Origin: Desarmillaria ectypa
Lineage: Eukaryota > Basidiomycota > Agaricomycetes > Agaricales > Physalacriaceae
Assembly (NCBI GenBank): GCA_030407005.1
Contig: JAUDYN010000007.1
Span: 2,914,001 to 2,978,000 of the forward strand
Reading direction: 5' to 3'
DNA length: 64,000 nt
How positions within the stretch are numbered: the stretch's first letter is position 1; each line of letters opens with the position of its first letter. Shown one piece after another: positions 22,695 through 34,413 of the stretch. The notes beneath the pieces were generated by a model. That model had not been told where the DNA came from. It did not search any database and saw only the letters and a program-made list of their open reading frames with translations. Both the position numbers and the translations under genes were made by a program.

Positions 22695-23458
22695 GACGCA
22701 GAGCTCACGACCGACGGTATCAAGTTGAAATCTCGCATTGAGCTCGCTATTTGCCTTGGTCGGGACAGATAAATAAGCGCAATGCGTAGCACAGCCACGA
22801 TTGGCCGATCTTCTGTTTATTACTGTTCGTCATTTCGGTTTACTTAAGGCTTGCCGCATGCCGTTTACAATCCTCTCTTAATTTTTGTACTGTCTTCATC
22901 TACCCAGAGATCACCTCTGTTCACATCTTTAAGCTTTATGCTTTACAGCTCATTCCGCCAACAACGACTTTACCTGTCCTGGACATCTGCAGTCTTCTAT
23001 AACTGTAGCTCCTTCAAGTTCTCCCTCTCCATTTGCATGTCTGCATAAGAAAATAAATATGGCTGCTGGATATATCCCCCTGAAGTCTTGCTATCATGGA
23101 CTTTATGCTGTCTGGGAACCTTAGCTTCAATGCCAAATGGTGACTAACCACGGACGAATCACTTTTAAGTACTTGACGCATTACTCGAAAAATATACTTA
23201 GTTGTCATCGATATTTTTATGAATTCTGACTTGTCTCAATTCACACTAGCCATTCCACGTACTCTTGATCAGTCTAATCGACCGCAGACGGTTAAAAGGA
23301 CAGTTAAACGCGTCTCATCACGTGCTCGCAACGCGACCGCCGGGGTCGACCGTCGGTCGGACCTTTACGTCTTGCTCGACCGATCACAAAGGATCCGCAG
23401 TCTTCCCCAGCCACCATCTTCAAATCTAATGCTCTCATTTTGAACTGCAACTATCGCC
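22695..23458. other. divergent intergenic region
   Basis: Shared upstream region of the membrane-protein gene (-) and the dehydrogenase gene (+). AT-rich with no recognisable gene. Confidence 0.5.
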
Positions 23459-26400
23459 ATGTATTCTTTGCGGAGACTGCAGCTACAGCATTCGTCACTG
23501 CGTCGTCTATATCACGACGAATCATTCGGATATCGCAAGCCACGGCCATTCGTCTTTCCTGATTGTAAGCCGTGTTCTATCTGCTATCTTACTATACGGT
23601 ATGAGGATACACAGACACGCCGGCTCAGCTCGAAAATAGAGCACATAATGCGGCTTTGTTGCGCTACGTCGATTCTGTCAGGGCTCACGGGCATAGAGCA
23701 GCAAGAATCGACCCGTTGGACCTCATACACCGCAAGGAGGTTGCAGCGCTAGACCCAAGCAGATACGGGCTCACTGATGAATCGAAGAAGTACAACGTCA
23801 ACGGTATCATATGGACACATCCGAACGTCGAGTCCCAAGGCGAGAACATGACAGAAGAGTGGTGGACCTTGGCAGATATCGTTCGCCACCTGCGGTCTAT
23901 CTACGTGGACTGTATTGCTTACGAGGTACGAGTTGGTCACGTCCTGTTCCTTTCCCTGACACTGGCGTCAGTACATGCATTCGCCGTCTAAATCCGAACG
24001 CCTTTGGTTCTCACATCGTCTGGAGTCGAAGAGCACACCAACGATATTGGATGTTGATACGAAAAAACGGATACATGGTTTGTTGGCTCGCAGTGAAGTA
24101 TTCGATAACTTTATGCAAGTGAAGTTCCCTAATCTCAAACGTGTACGTCACTTGTGTACTCTGCAGTTCACGTCTTACCCAAATGTTTAGTACGGACTGG
24201 AAGGTGGAGAATCAATGCTACCAGCTTTGGACTCGTTGTTCTCTTCGGCTGCTCAAGGTTTCTCATTTTTATGCATGCCGTGTCGTAGGTTTCTCATGTC
24301 TCTATCTACAGCTAATGTATCGCACATTGTTCTGGCTATGCCTCATCGCGGTCGACTCAATCTTCTCACTGATCTCCTCAACTACTCTCCCACGGCTCTT
24401 TTCCACAAAATTCGAGGAGGTGCAGAGATCCCTGAAGACTTGGGTGCCGAAGGGGATGTCATCAGTCATCTTGGTCAGTGTCCTTTTGCCGATTATCATC
24501 GTAGTGCTGACTCGGGTAACAGTTTCGTCGACGGTTTTGAAATATGGTAGCGATAATCAGGCCGTCAAGGTTTCCCTGCTTCCAAATCCTTCTCACTTGG
24601 GCAAGTTATTGTGATACGAGCTGATCGCGTCAAAGCTTATGCAGGCTACTTTTAGAGGCTGTTGCCGGTGTCGCATTGGGAAAGACTCGCGCAAAGCAGT
24701 ACTCCCTTTTGAAGACATCGCATGAAGATTGTAAACTCGGTGACAGAGTGATGTGTGTTCAATTGCACGGAGATGCGTCATTCACTGGTCAAGGCGTTGT
24801 CATGGAGAGCTTGGGATTGAGTATGCTCCCCCTTTAGAAGGTCAGGCAGTTACCGACCAAACGTTCTTCACAGGCAATCTTCCCCATTTTACAAGCGGCG
24901 GCACTGTTCATCTTGTCGTGGAGTAAGCTATTCTTATGACTGTCGATCTATCATCCTGGTTGATATGCCCTTTTCATAGTAATAAGTGTGTGCTCTTCCA
25001 GGAATGCTTCAGTTCATACATGTTAACCCTTCTGTCAGCATCGGCTATACTACGCCTGCGTCGCAGGCCCGTTCCTCTTTATATTGCTCCGATGTTGGCA
25101 AAATGATCAATGCTCCAGTGCTTCATGTCAATGGTGACTATCCTGAAGGTATTTTAAGATCCTTTCCTTTTTGCTGGCTCCTGAAAGACCGCTGGTAGAT
25201 GTGGTCAAAGCTATGGAGGTCGCGTTCCAGTACCGGCAGTATTTCCGAAAGGTGATCCTATTGGATGATCTCGATTTTTATCACTTAATGTTACGCAGGA
25301 TATTATCGTTGACCTCCTGGTTTATCGTAGATGGTAAGTTTTACATCCTCATTCAACTTTTATGTAGAGTCAACTGATAGCATTTCTTAATCTAGGGGGT
25401 AAGCCTTCTCGATTTGAACAGCAGACCGCACTTGACTCGCCTCCAGTCATAACGAACTTGATCTTCCGAACCTCACCAGCCCTCTCATGTATGACAAGAT
25501 CCAGTCCCGGCTCTCGGTCCCACAGCTCTATGAACGGAAACTCGTGGTAAGGTGATTATTGATTCAGCATATGCATTATACACGAATGTTTTTAACAGAA
25601 CGAACAAACACTTGCGACAGAGAATATCATAAATGTTAGGGAACAGCACAAATCAAATCTCAACGACAAACTCGAAAAAATTCCTTCGTATGTCCCGACT
25701 GCGTCAATGCTCAAAGAACAGTGGGCTGGGATGGTTTGGCCTTGGAGTAAGAGTGCGGTCCAGTCTCCGGATACTGGCGTCAACAAGGATACTCTTATAC
25801 GGGTCGGCAAGGCAAGTGTACAGGTACCGGAGGGCTTTGTAAGTTCTTAGAAGCAATCTCTAAAGGGACGTGTCCTTAATCGGTTATGTTCAGGAAATCC
25901 ACCCCAAGCTCCAGAGGCATATCAAGAGCCGTCTTACGAGTCTGGCAAGCGGCAAGGGCTTAGATTGGGCTACAGCCGAGGTTCGCTTGACACCCCCATT
26001 CGTATCGTCTTCTATCATGACAGTTCCCGATAGGCTTTGGCTTTTGGATCCCTACTTTTGGAGGGTTATGACGTGCGGATATCCGGGCAAGATGTAGGGC
26101 GAGGAACGTTTAGCCAACGACATGCGATGCTTGTTAACCAGAAGAACGAGAATACCATTGTTCCGCTGAATGATGAGCTTGGCGCTCCAGGGAAGCTCGA
26201 GCTTGCTAACAGTATGTTTTCTCTCACACCGTAGACGTCATGCTTACGGTGCTTAAAGGTTCTCTAAGCGAGATGGCCGTATTATCAGTGAGATTAGTTT
26301 TGACTACATTTTCCGCAGGTGTGTCTGACCGTTGGGATATGTATACAGTTCGAATATGGTGCAAGTTGGGAACGGCCTGACCTGTTGCCCATCTGGGAGG

Positions 26401-27457
26401 CACAGGTAAGCTGGCCTACCGGAGTCTTGGATGCGATCTAAATCTACGATTCAGTTTGGGGATTTCTTCAACGGAGCACAGGTGAGATGGCCGTGTCAGG
26501 CTGCCAGGTCAGAATTGACGGTTGGTTCAGATTATCATTGATACGTTCATATCATCTTCAGAGAGTTCGATTATTTTTCGATCAGCAACCCCCCGTCTGC
26601 TAATGTTTGACTCGTAGGCAAATGGCTGAAGCAAAGTGGTATTGTCATGCTTCTCCCACACGGTCTCGACGGTGCAGGACCGGAACATTCCTCTTCAAGA
26701 ATCGAGCGAATGCTCCAGGTGAGGGCGTTCGAGAATTCTTACGAACGGTTGCCCACGTTTTTTTAGTTATCCAATGACAGGTACACTTACGACGAGGACC
26801 TTTCATTCAATATCAACATGCATGTTGTTTTCCCGACGACGCCCGCGCAGTATTTCCATTTGCTGAGGCGCCAGATGAAGCGGAATTATCGCAAACCTCT
26901 GATTGTGGCAGGACCGAAGGGTCTTTTACGCCTGTCTGTAAGTTGTCTGTCCTCGCGGCACTGACAATCCCCAGTTGATGTGCTTCACGTAGCCTGCTGC
27001 CTCTTCTCTATCAGATCTCGAGACTGGGACATCTTTCCGGCCAGTCCTCGCTGATCCTTACGACAACACCGCCACTGCATCGCGTGTGATCATCCTTTCA
27101 GGAAAGATCTACTACGACCTCTTGAAAGAGAGACAAGCGCAGGGATTGGATGCTAACATTGCCCTTATCCGATTGGAGGAACTGTCACCCTTCCCTTTCG
27201 CAGAGTTGGCGGGGGTGCTAGAGGGATACACGAGCGCGAGAGAGTTCTTCTATCTGCAGGAGGAGCCGAGGAATCAAGGGGCATTTGGGCATGTAAAGGA
27301 GAGGATCATGTGGGTGTTGAAGGAAATGGTGGGTGCTGGGGATGTGGAGTTGGTGTATAAGGGAAGGAAGGAGAGTCCGCTGCCCGCGCCGGGTATTGGG
27401 AAGCTGTATCAAGCGCAGCAGAAGGCAGTGTTGGAGTCGGCGTTCGATGGATTCTAA
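23459..27457 (+). CDS. DHTKD1: 2-oxoadipate/2-oxoglutarate dehydrogenase E1-like protein (DHTKD1 type)
   Basis: Thiamine-diphosphate-dependent mitochondrial E1 that decarboxylates 2-oxoadipate (lysine/tryptophan breakdown), or a close 2-oxoacid relative. ATG 23459; the N-terminus [19 protein letters not shown] looks like a mitochondrial presequence. More than fifteen exons are needed. Conserved blocks in order: [159 protein letters not shown] [20 protein letters not shown] and [14 protein letters not shown]. The last exon ends [18 protein letters not shown] and [20 protein letters not shown], stop 27455-27457. The SKSERLWF form and HGH favour DHTKD1 over canonical OGDH. WGH depends on a 3-nt microexon. 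Confidence 0.9.
25396..25398 (+). other. predicted 3-nt microexon (GGG) in the DHTKD1-type gene
   Basis: The exon ending YRR + TG (25334) is followed by GTAAGT...TCTAG. Then GGG, then GTAAGC...CTCCAG, then T-CAT-AAC-GAA. Joining TG+GGG+T gives TGG GGT, so the conserved WGHNELD is restored. Skipping it would give RCHNELD, losing the family's invariant Gly. Retaining either intron brings stops. Confidence 0.65.
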
Positions 27458-29500
27458 GGAAGGAAGAACTCATGTAAGTGATATATGTTGCCTTTGCTCT
27501 TCACGCTTGCTTTTAAGCACATATGAAGGAGTTTGTACATATTACGCGTTGCAGTGCCATCTCTCCGAAATAAGAAGAATCCTTTTCCACTTATTCCTAT
27601 GATCGCCAAGTTCTCCGGATTTCCCCCATTTTTGTTTTTGCTATTTCGGGGAGTCTCTGTTTTGAATTCGGACCACATCAATGTCCTTGCCTATCCTCCC
27701 CCGCGGAACCGATTCCCGGTCATAATACCTCAAGGATGACAGAATGACAGATGTTGGCAGCGAATAGTCTTCCGGGCAACGTAAATCTCAAGCCGTGTTG
27801 TGTCAAGAATGCTGTAGACTGAAAGCAAGCGCTCATTTGAGTTTCTTCACTGTGGAGTAACTGGCTAAGAACAATAACCTAGCTAAAGTAGGGCACCAAA
27901 AATATGCTGTGAAGGACATCTGGCTAATGCGCAGATGTGGCCGCCCGCGTCTTTCCTTGCGCCTCTCACATTCGTAGGGGCTGCGCCAGTCTTTATCCTC
28001 ATGGAACGCTGGAAAAGGGAAAACGGAGATTTCTTCGGGGGCTGGAGCAGTCACTACCGTCTTGACCGAGTCTTCATTGTCCTTGTGGCCGCTAAGATTT
28101 CCCCAGACTGCTCGTGCAATTATAAATGTATCTTGAGTATTATCCACACTACACCCAAATGAGTAGTCGTCATTTTTCTTTGTTACCCATAGTCCTGTCA
28201 GCCTTAACGTGCCGAATGTGGTATTTTTTGTTCCACTCTTTCACAGCTACGGTCTGTCTAGCAGTGGTCGTCATCGTAGCACCCGCTTGCACTGGAACCG
28301 TTTGGTCTCGCTGAGGGAGACATGGCAGAGGTCGCCCGGGAACGGATAGGTTGGTTAATTAGAAAGGCAAAAGATGTCTTAGAAGGCTGGCGACGAGCAA
28401 ACGGGCGTGAAAAATGACCACTGTAGATCCTGAGGCCGTAGTGGACAACGTGGGGATGCCAGAGTAAAGAGTCGTTCATAAATTACCTGAATAGTGCCCA
28501 AGCGATTGGGAATGACCTCGCATTTACGCAGGACCAGCGGGTGATGAACACAACGACAAATATCAATTTGAATGTAAACGGGTTTTATTCATTTATACGA
28601 AATGGAGCTACTGCCTGGATGGTCTGAATGCTCCTAGAATGATACGGACGTTGTATTTGCTATTTATTTTTTATTACCATTGTGTACGTACTGGAAAACA
28701 TTGTATTTGTACCCAGTGTTCGATCTCTATTTCGCGGTTACTATTCGGTACACAATTTCTTTCTTTTGTATTTTTTTTAGTGAGAAATAATCTTTCGGAA
28801 TTTGCCGAAAGTCTTTCGCACAAATCATCCACCATGGCGATTGTCAATTCCTTTCTTACACGGTGAGAATTCTTATGGATTCTTCAACGTGAGTAGGCGA
28901 CGCTGAACTAGGATGCTTAGGAGCAAAGCAAACAATAATGCAATAGGAACTTGAATACGTAAAAATCCGAGCTCACAAGGGGCGAATAAGCTTAGGGGAC
29001 GTTCTGGCCCTGCTTCAATATCGGTCCTCGTCTGGGCCAAAGTTTCCTCGCCTTATTCTAACAGTGGCCACCGTGTCCTCGTCGCCTTCTCGGAGTCCCG
29101 AATGTGGACACTGCCGACGGAGCGCTAATGGCTCGGGACTCTTTCGATTGGGCCGTTGATATCAATGGAACCCGAGATATTTGACGGAGCGCCACCACGG
29201 GGCCATGGTAGCCGCTTCGGACTATACACATTGGAGAATTGTGGAACGTCCCAAGCCTCGAGGCAACCCCGTATTTGTTCGAGGGGACCCATGAAGGCCG
29301 TAAATATTTTCGAACGCGATTGGTGGCGAAAATAGGGAAAGATACATGGAAATGGGAATGTCATTGAGGAGGATATGTACAGCTCTAGTGGCTTTCCGGC
29401 TGTCACGGCTAAGGGGGCGCGCACTGCCAGCATGCGAAGCCTCGGCTCCCTCCACAAATGATGTTTATGATCGTATGGGCCCCTTTTGCTTTTCGCTGCT
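27458..29500. other. intergenic region, no gene recognised
   Basis: About 2 kb containing only short frames without family resemblance (for example near 27833-28147 and 28258-28479). Confidence 0.5.
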
Positions 29501-29540
29501 CTTCCCTTCATCTCACCACCCTTCCCTTCATCTCACCACC
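29501..29540 (+). repeat. perfect tandem 20-bp repeat abutting the F-box start codon
   Basis: CTTCCCTTCATCTCACCACC occurs twice, head to tail, and the ATG follows at once. The unit ends in a CACC context before ATG, so either a duplicated leader or a duplicated start context is possible. Confidence 0.9.
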
Positions 29541-30935
29541 ATGGACCTTGCCATATCGACACGAAATTTTGCTGATTTCCCCCAAGAAATAGTCGACGCC
29601 ATCATCGATACACTTTGCGACGATATATCATCCTTAACCACCTGCTCCTTGGTTTGCCGTCGCTTCCTTCCACGCGCCCAAGTGCATCTATTCTCAACAG
29701 TTGCGCTCGCTCATCAGCACCAATGTGTTGCCTTCCATTCCCTGATACAGTCGTCACCTTACCTCCCGTTAAACGTAAAGACTTTGAAGCTACGGTGTGG
29801 TTTCAGCACGCCTAATCGTTATGCATGGGATATCACCTACGAACCCCTTTTACAGCCCATAATACGCGCGGCGAGTAATCTCGAAAACCTTTATCTAAGC
29901 TCTATCCTTTGCCCCGTTCCCAGCGACACGAACTCGCCATTATCGTCGATCTTCTCGTGCTCGTTGACCTCGCTGGAATTGCATAGTGTTCGCTTCACGG
30001 ATTTCAAACACTTATGCGCATTTGCGCGTGCGTGGCCGACCCTGAAGAGCTTTACGTGCTCAGGGCAGATGTACACGCACACAGTGTCATGTGATCACAA
30101 GCACCCTCCTGGACCTCTGGTGGAATGGTTGGACATCGATGGTGCCTACGGACGCACGGACATATTGGATAATATAATTAGTTCAGGCTTATGCCCCGTG
30201 TCAGTTGGGATGCTTCGGTCTTTGGTTTTTCTCATCCACGAAAAAGAAGATATTGAACGGTTGCGAGCTTTGATGAAGCTTTGCGCAGACATGCTTCTAA
30301 GCCTTCATATCATCCATAACAAGTCATGTACGTCTCCACCTTCTTCAGTATCCAACACCTCTGACAATGCTGTAATAGCGTTACCGTTCCGATTACCATC
30401 GGAGTTGGCTCACCAGCGGCTCAAGGTTGGTAGTCTACGGCGTCTTACCGTTGAGGTCTACGATAAATCAGAAGGGTCTGATTCGAGTCTCTTGGACTGG
30501 TGGATAAACAGTATAGGTGCGGCAGAGATTCTTGAAGACATCACCTTCAAATACTTCATTGAGGAAGGTGCGGTGTCGACGGAGATAGCCAAGCCTCTTT
30601 GGCTTAAGATGGATTCTACGCTTTCCGGACTTACGGCACTGCGAATGTTCGCTTTTAACATTGTTTGCTGGGGATACACGGTGCCGGATAGGGGCTCGCC
30701 TTGCGAGGATTCCCTCTCTTTTGAGTCTAGAGACAAGCTTGAGAAGCTAAGGAGGACTCTAAATGAGGGCTTCAAGCTCTTGAGGACCAGGGGTGTGGTT
30801 ACAAGTACGACTGCAGAGATGTACGTATTTCTCGACTTCGTGCCTCTTCGGTCGCTCATAGTGTATTTTATTCAGAGACAATTATTTGTAGGAAGGGCCC
30901 GTGATTCAATGACTACTCGGCATTTTCTGCTTTAG
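29541..30935 (+). CDS. F-box protein
   Basis: Likely substrate adaptor of an SCF ubiquitin ligase. Apparently intronless, 464 residues from ATG 29541. The N-terminus carries FADFPQEIVDAIIDTLCDD and TTCSLVCRRFLPRAQVHLFS, the F-box form common in Agaricomycetes. The rest has irregular leucine-rich repeats, for example NLENLYLSSI, SLTSLELHSVRF and GMLRSLVFLI. Many such genes are present per mushroom genome and substrates are generally unknown. Upstream in-frame codons extend to 29346, but the ATG after the tandem leader fits the F-box position best. Confidence 0.85.
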   Translation: MDLAISTRNFADFPQEIVDAIIDTLCDDISSLTTCSLVCRRFLPRAQVHLFSTVALAHQHQCVAFHSLIQSSPYLPLNVKTLKLRCGFSTPNRYAWDITYEPLLQPIIRAASNLENLYLSSILCPVPSDTNSPLSSIFSCSLTSLELHSVRFTDFKHLCAFARAWPTLKSFTCSGQMYTHTVSCDHKHPPGPLVEWLDIDGAYGRTDILDNIISSGLCPVSVGMLRSLVFLIHEKEDIERLRALMKLCADMLLSLHIIHNKSCTSPPSSVSNTSDNAVIALPFRLPSELAHQRLKVGSLRRLTVEVYDKSEGSDSSLLDWWINSIGAAEILEDITFKYFIEEGAVSTEIAKPLWLKMDSTLSGLTALRMFAFNIVCWGYTVPDRGSPCEDSLSFESRDKLEKLRRTLNEGFKLLRTRGVVTSTTAEMYVFLDFVPLRSLIVYFIQRQLFVGRARDSMTTRHFLL

Positions 30936-32366
30936 ACAAACTTTTGTCAGTCCAATGGGGACGCGTCAAAGACTGATACATTCAGGATGACTTGACAGGA
31001 TCATAATGTGCTAGGATCATGTGGCGCCAATGGTCATTCAGATGTGTTTCTGAGCTTCACAGGCTTTCACACTCCAAAAATTCATTTATTTTAAGCTGTT
31101 TTGGTAATGGTTACCCGGTTCCCTATCCAGAACTAGTTTGTCTGCTTTGGGTACGTTTGTTTCGCATCTTTACTCGGCCCATTTATATCGTTTCATGGCA
31201 GAGGCGCTAAGCCCTACAATGGACTGAGTCAGAGACTAAGTACTGCATGCTGTGCAGTGCGTCGACTGTCTTCTAGCTTGTCCATCAAACTCTTAACAGG
31301 TTTTAGGAAAACACTGAAACTGACTATCACTCCGGTGAGTGTGAGCCGATCATTCGAAAAATCACGAATAACGTTATCTCATTATAGGTTCGAACTAGGA
31401 CTTTTGGCGATTAAGAGAAGACTTTCACAGATGTAGCTCCATCCAATGATCATCAACATGATCAAAAAATTTCGACATCGAACCGTCATGCATTGATGAG
31501 CAAACGCAGCGTTGATGGCTACTGACTTGTCCGCCCCGTGATTTACCATTCCTGTCGCCTTGTGGATATTGTTTTCGCTACTTCCCTCGGCCCGCTCTTC
31601 CCCCTCCTCGGAATATCTTTGACTCTGCGCTGAATGCCAGCATGCTTCGCGTTATTCTTGAGCAGTTGTGACGCCAGGACTGCCATCCGACAAAGCGAAT
31701 GCGAGTCGAAAGCTGCCATTTGCTCTTGAAACTCTAAAACCGTGGGATCCTCTGTATGTGTTTGTTTCTCTCGTCTCGAACTTTTCTTGCATCACTCTAG
31801 CTAGGAAATCATCGGATGTCTGGGCCCACCGGAAGGGAGAATCCGAGGCAGGTTTAACTGGTAATCGTTTTTGACGATCCATGAGAACAGCTTAAACCGA
31901 GGGGCATATCGGCGATACGCACCAGTCTCCGCATTTGCGTTGACACCCGTCGTAAGCGGGGACAAAAAAACTTGTCCAATTGGTCTGTCGAATTTAGACA
32001 AGTCGACAAACCTACCTATCGGGTGTCAGTCTTTCAAACTGGCGACTAGCATGCGGTGTCAATAACAAGACAGAATGTGTATCAGAATTGTCTGTGCCTG
32101 CCTGTTCAAGTTGGACGCTTCGCATGTCTGCAAGCTGTATAACAAGAATATCGACGAGATGCTTCCTATTCTCTTCCTGCGCTCGCTGAGTATTGATTTG
32201 GGATCTAACTTCGGATCTCGACTCACAGCTTGATCGCATCATCCCTTCCTCTCTTTGGTTGCGCGTTTTCATTTAGTATAATAGTGCGTGTGCTCCGCAT
32301 GGAGTCTTTTACGTCCCTTCACAGTATATATACCAGATCTCGGCCAGTCAAGGGGTGTATTATGCG
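30936..32366. other. intergenic region, no gene recognised
   Basis: No recognisable gene on either strand. Confidence 0.45.
32324..32332 (+). promoter_or_regulatory. TATA-like box
   Basis: A TATATATA-like stretch about 35-43 bp upstream of the ATG at 32367. It would imply a very short 5' leader for the downstream gene. Confidence 0.4.
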
Positions 32367-33530
32367 ATGCCGCCTTCAAGTCGCACCAGTACGCAACCCC
32401 CTCGTCGTCCTCGCTCACCTGTCTCCTTCTTCGCTGCACCAGACTTGGGCCAGCCAAAGCAGCCAAAACCGCTGGTCAAGATTGAGAAGAAACCCAAGAA
32501 GTCGAAGAAGACAAAGGCACCCCCCGTTGCGTTCTCTGACACGTCTTCATGCCAATCATCTCCGACGTCGTTTTCCCCGAGTCCACTTTCTCCTGCATCT
32601 CTCTCATCGATGTCGAGTCGCGCTCCATCTTTATGCACAACGCGCTCGTCTCGGTCTTCCGTTTCTCTTAAACCCTTCTTGCGTCGCATTGGTATCCGAC
32701 GCAGAAGCTCTGACGCGTCTTCATTGTCACCAGATGACATTCCCCCAGTCCCTCAGTGTCTCTGCATCCCAGTCAAAGAAAAGACACAAACGGTGGGGCA
32801 GAAGATAATATCCTCGTATCCAGCTACCGGATCGTCTTCGGATGATTCCTCCATGCATTCTCGTCCATCGCCTTCGGATTCTATCCAAAGGATTGTACCA
32901 GAACCGTGGTTAGCCCATGCACCACCCTCAATTAACCGCCTTCCGAAGCGGTCTGCTTTAACGACTTCGAACGACCATCGTCCGACCCTCTCACGCCAAT
33001 CTTCTTATGACTCTTCCCTTTCCTATGGAGACGTGCCGTGCCATTCTCACCGCCGTTCTCTATCGTATGATTCCTCTCCGTTGCGCACTCAATCTATTCA
33101 ATCCACGCTCCTTTCACCCCGGAATATGCACCCTCCTTCATTATTAGAAAGACGTAACCGTAACATCCGAGACCTCTGCCTCGCGACTTCCAGCACTCAA
33201 GCTTCTCAACCGGAGACTTCTCCCGGTCTATATAAGTTTCCACGAAGTCCGGATTCTCCGCTCTTCTTCAGAAGGGCGCCAGATGGGAATGGGAAGCTTA
33301 GGCGTCCTAGCACTGCACCTCATTCGCCTACGTCTCCGACGCATAGTATGCATCAGTTCACTAAAGAGACGTCATTCCTGCTTCCACCCCGTCCTGATTC
33401 ACCATTCATCCACAGCTTTCAGGACTCGAGTTCTTGTGTCGGCTGGGGGGAACCCGCGCAGAGTTGGAGCGGCGAGTGGAACAGGGATAATATGCAGGAT
33501 GTCATTAAGATGCTCCGGAATCTACGATGA
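32367..33530 (+). CDS. Ser/Pro-rich hypothetical protein with conserved C-terminal motif
   Basis: Single open exon of 387 residues from ATG 32367. It is low-complexity: a Lys-rich patch (KIEKKPKKSKKTKAPP), then long Ser/Pro/Arg stretches such as SSQSSYDSSLSYGD-like segments, with many potential phosphorylation sites and no predicted membrane segment. The ordered end WSGEWNRDNMQDVIKMLRNL resembles the short C-terminal motif of several basidiomycete Ser-rich proteins I have seen. That and the lack of internal stops argue it is a real gene. Function unknown, probably a disordered regulatory protein (inference). Confidence 0.65.
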   Translation: MPPSSRTSTQPPRRPRSPVSFFAAPDLGQPKQPKPLVKIEKKPKKSKKTKAPPVAFSDTSSCQSSPTSFSPSPLSPASLSSMSSRAPSLCTTRSSRSSVSLKPFLRRIGIRRRSSDASSLSPDDIPPVPQCLCIPVKEKTQTVGQKIISSYPATGSSSDDSSMHSRPSPSDSIQRIVPEPWLAHAPPSINRLPKRSALTTSNDHRPTLSRQSSYDSSLSYGDVPCHSHRRSLSYDSSPLRTQSIQSTLLSPRNMHPPSLLERRNRNIRDLCLATSSTQASQPETSPGLYKFPRSPDSPLFFRRAPDGNGKLRRPSTAPHSPTSPTHSMHQFTKETSFLLPPRPDSPFIHSFQDSSSCVGWGEPAQSWSGEWNRDNMQDVIKMLRNLR

Positions 33531-34413
33531 ACGTGGGGGTGACGTGATTTTTACCCTTGGGATCTTGGTGGGCGCTTATCATTTCTGTACGTTGACTTGC
33601 TATTAACCGATGACGGAAGGTTGCTGTTTTTATCTCTATTTGGGACACTTCAAGTCCATGCTCGATACACGATGTTGTACCATGTATACCTACCGTCTCT
33701 TTTTGAACCATCTGTAGAACACGTTTCCCATCTTTTTCGTTGTAGCATCACAAAAAACACTCAAGAAGCACATGCTTCGTTTTGTTAATGTTCGCTACCG
33801 ATGGGAACCGCGCAGAAGAAGCCGCCACCCACGCATGACTTCCGTTCCGTTCTGTTGTTTTTAAAGGCGTGTAATAGACAGCCACCATTATACACGTGAA
33901 CAGATGGTGAGATGTCGAGACGAGATGCTCGCAGTCTGGGCAGTGATTGGGATGAGTTCCATTCTGACACAAATTGTCTCTGTCAATTTCTTCTTTCCGA
34001 GATGGTAGGAGTTTGAACAATCTGCCTATGCCGGGCGGTCTGTTGATATATTTTTATACAACATACGTGGGAGTGGCTTTTAAAAAAATATCACATCAAA
34101 GAGGATGCATAGAATATAAAGATAAGAATTATCTCGATGAATCTAAGTAGTACAGCGTAGTACTATGCAGGTACAAACACAATAGTTGCAAAATAGTAAG
34201 TAGATGATGAATAGATCTGCATGCATGAGTGGAGCTCTGGGGCCTCAGCCGGAGTCTTTATTCACATCTCTACTGATGAAGATAGCACATTCACCACTTT
34301 CCCCCAATCACAGCGTACAGCGGATTCTCAGCTAAACCGGAACTTCGGAAGCTCCGGCAAATGGCGTCGGGAATAGCCATTTCGGGGTTACCTTTTTGCC
34401 TTCGGCTTTGGCC
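33531..34413. other. intergenic region with possible transposon relic
   Basis: On the minus strand, 34020-33748 reads LCQNGTHPNHCPDCEHLVST followed by HHLFTC, which resembles the zinc-binding tail of retroelement polyproteins. The evidence is weak. The rest is featureless. Confidence 0.3.

Noticed and set aside
31380..31430. GGTTCGAACTAGG resembling a tRNA T-arm
   Set aside because: Neither strand gives a paired five-base T-stem or a matching acceptor stem.
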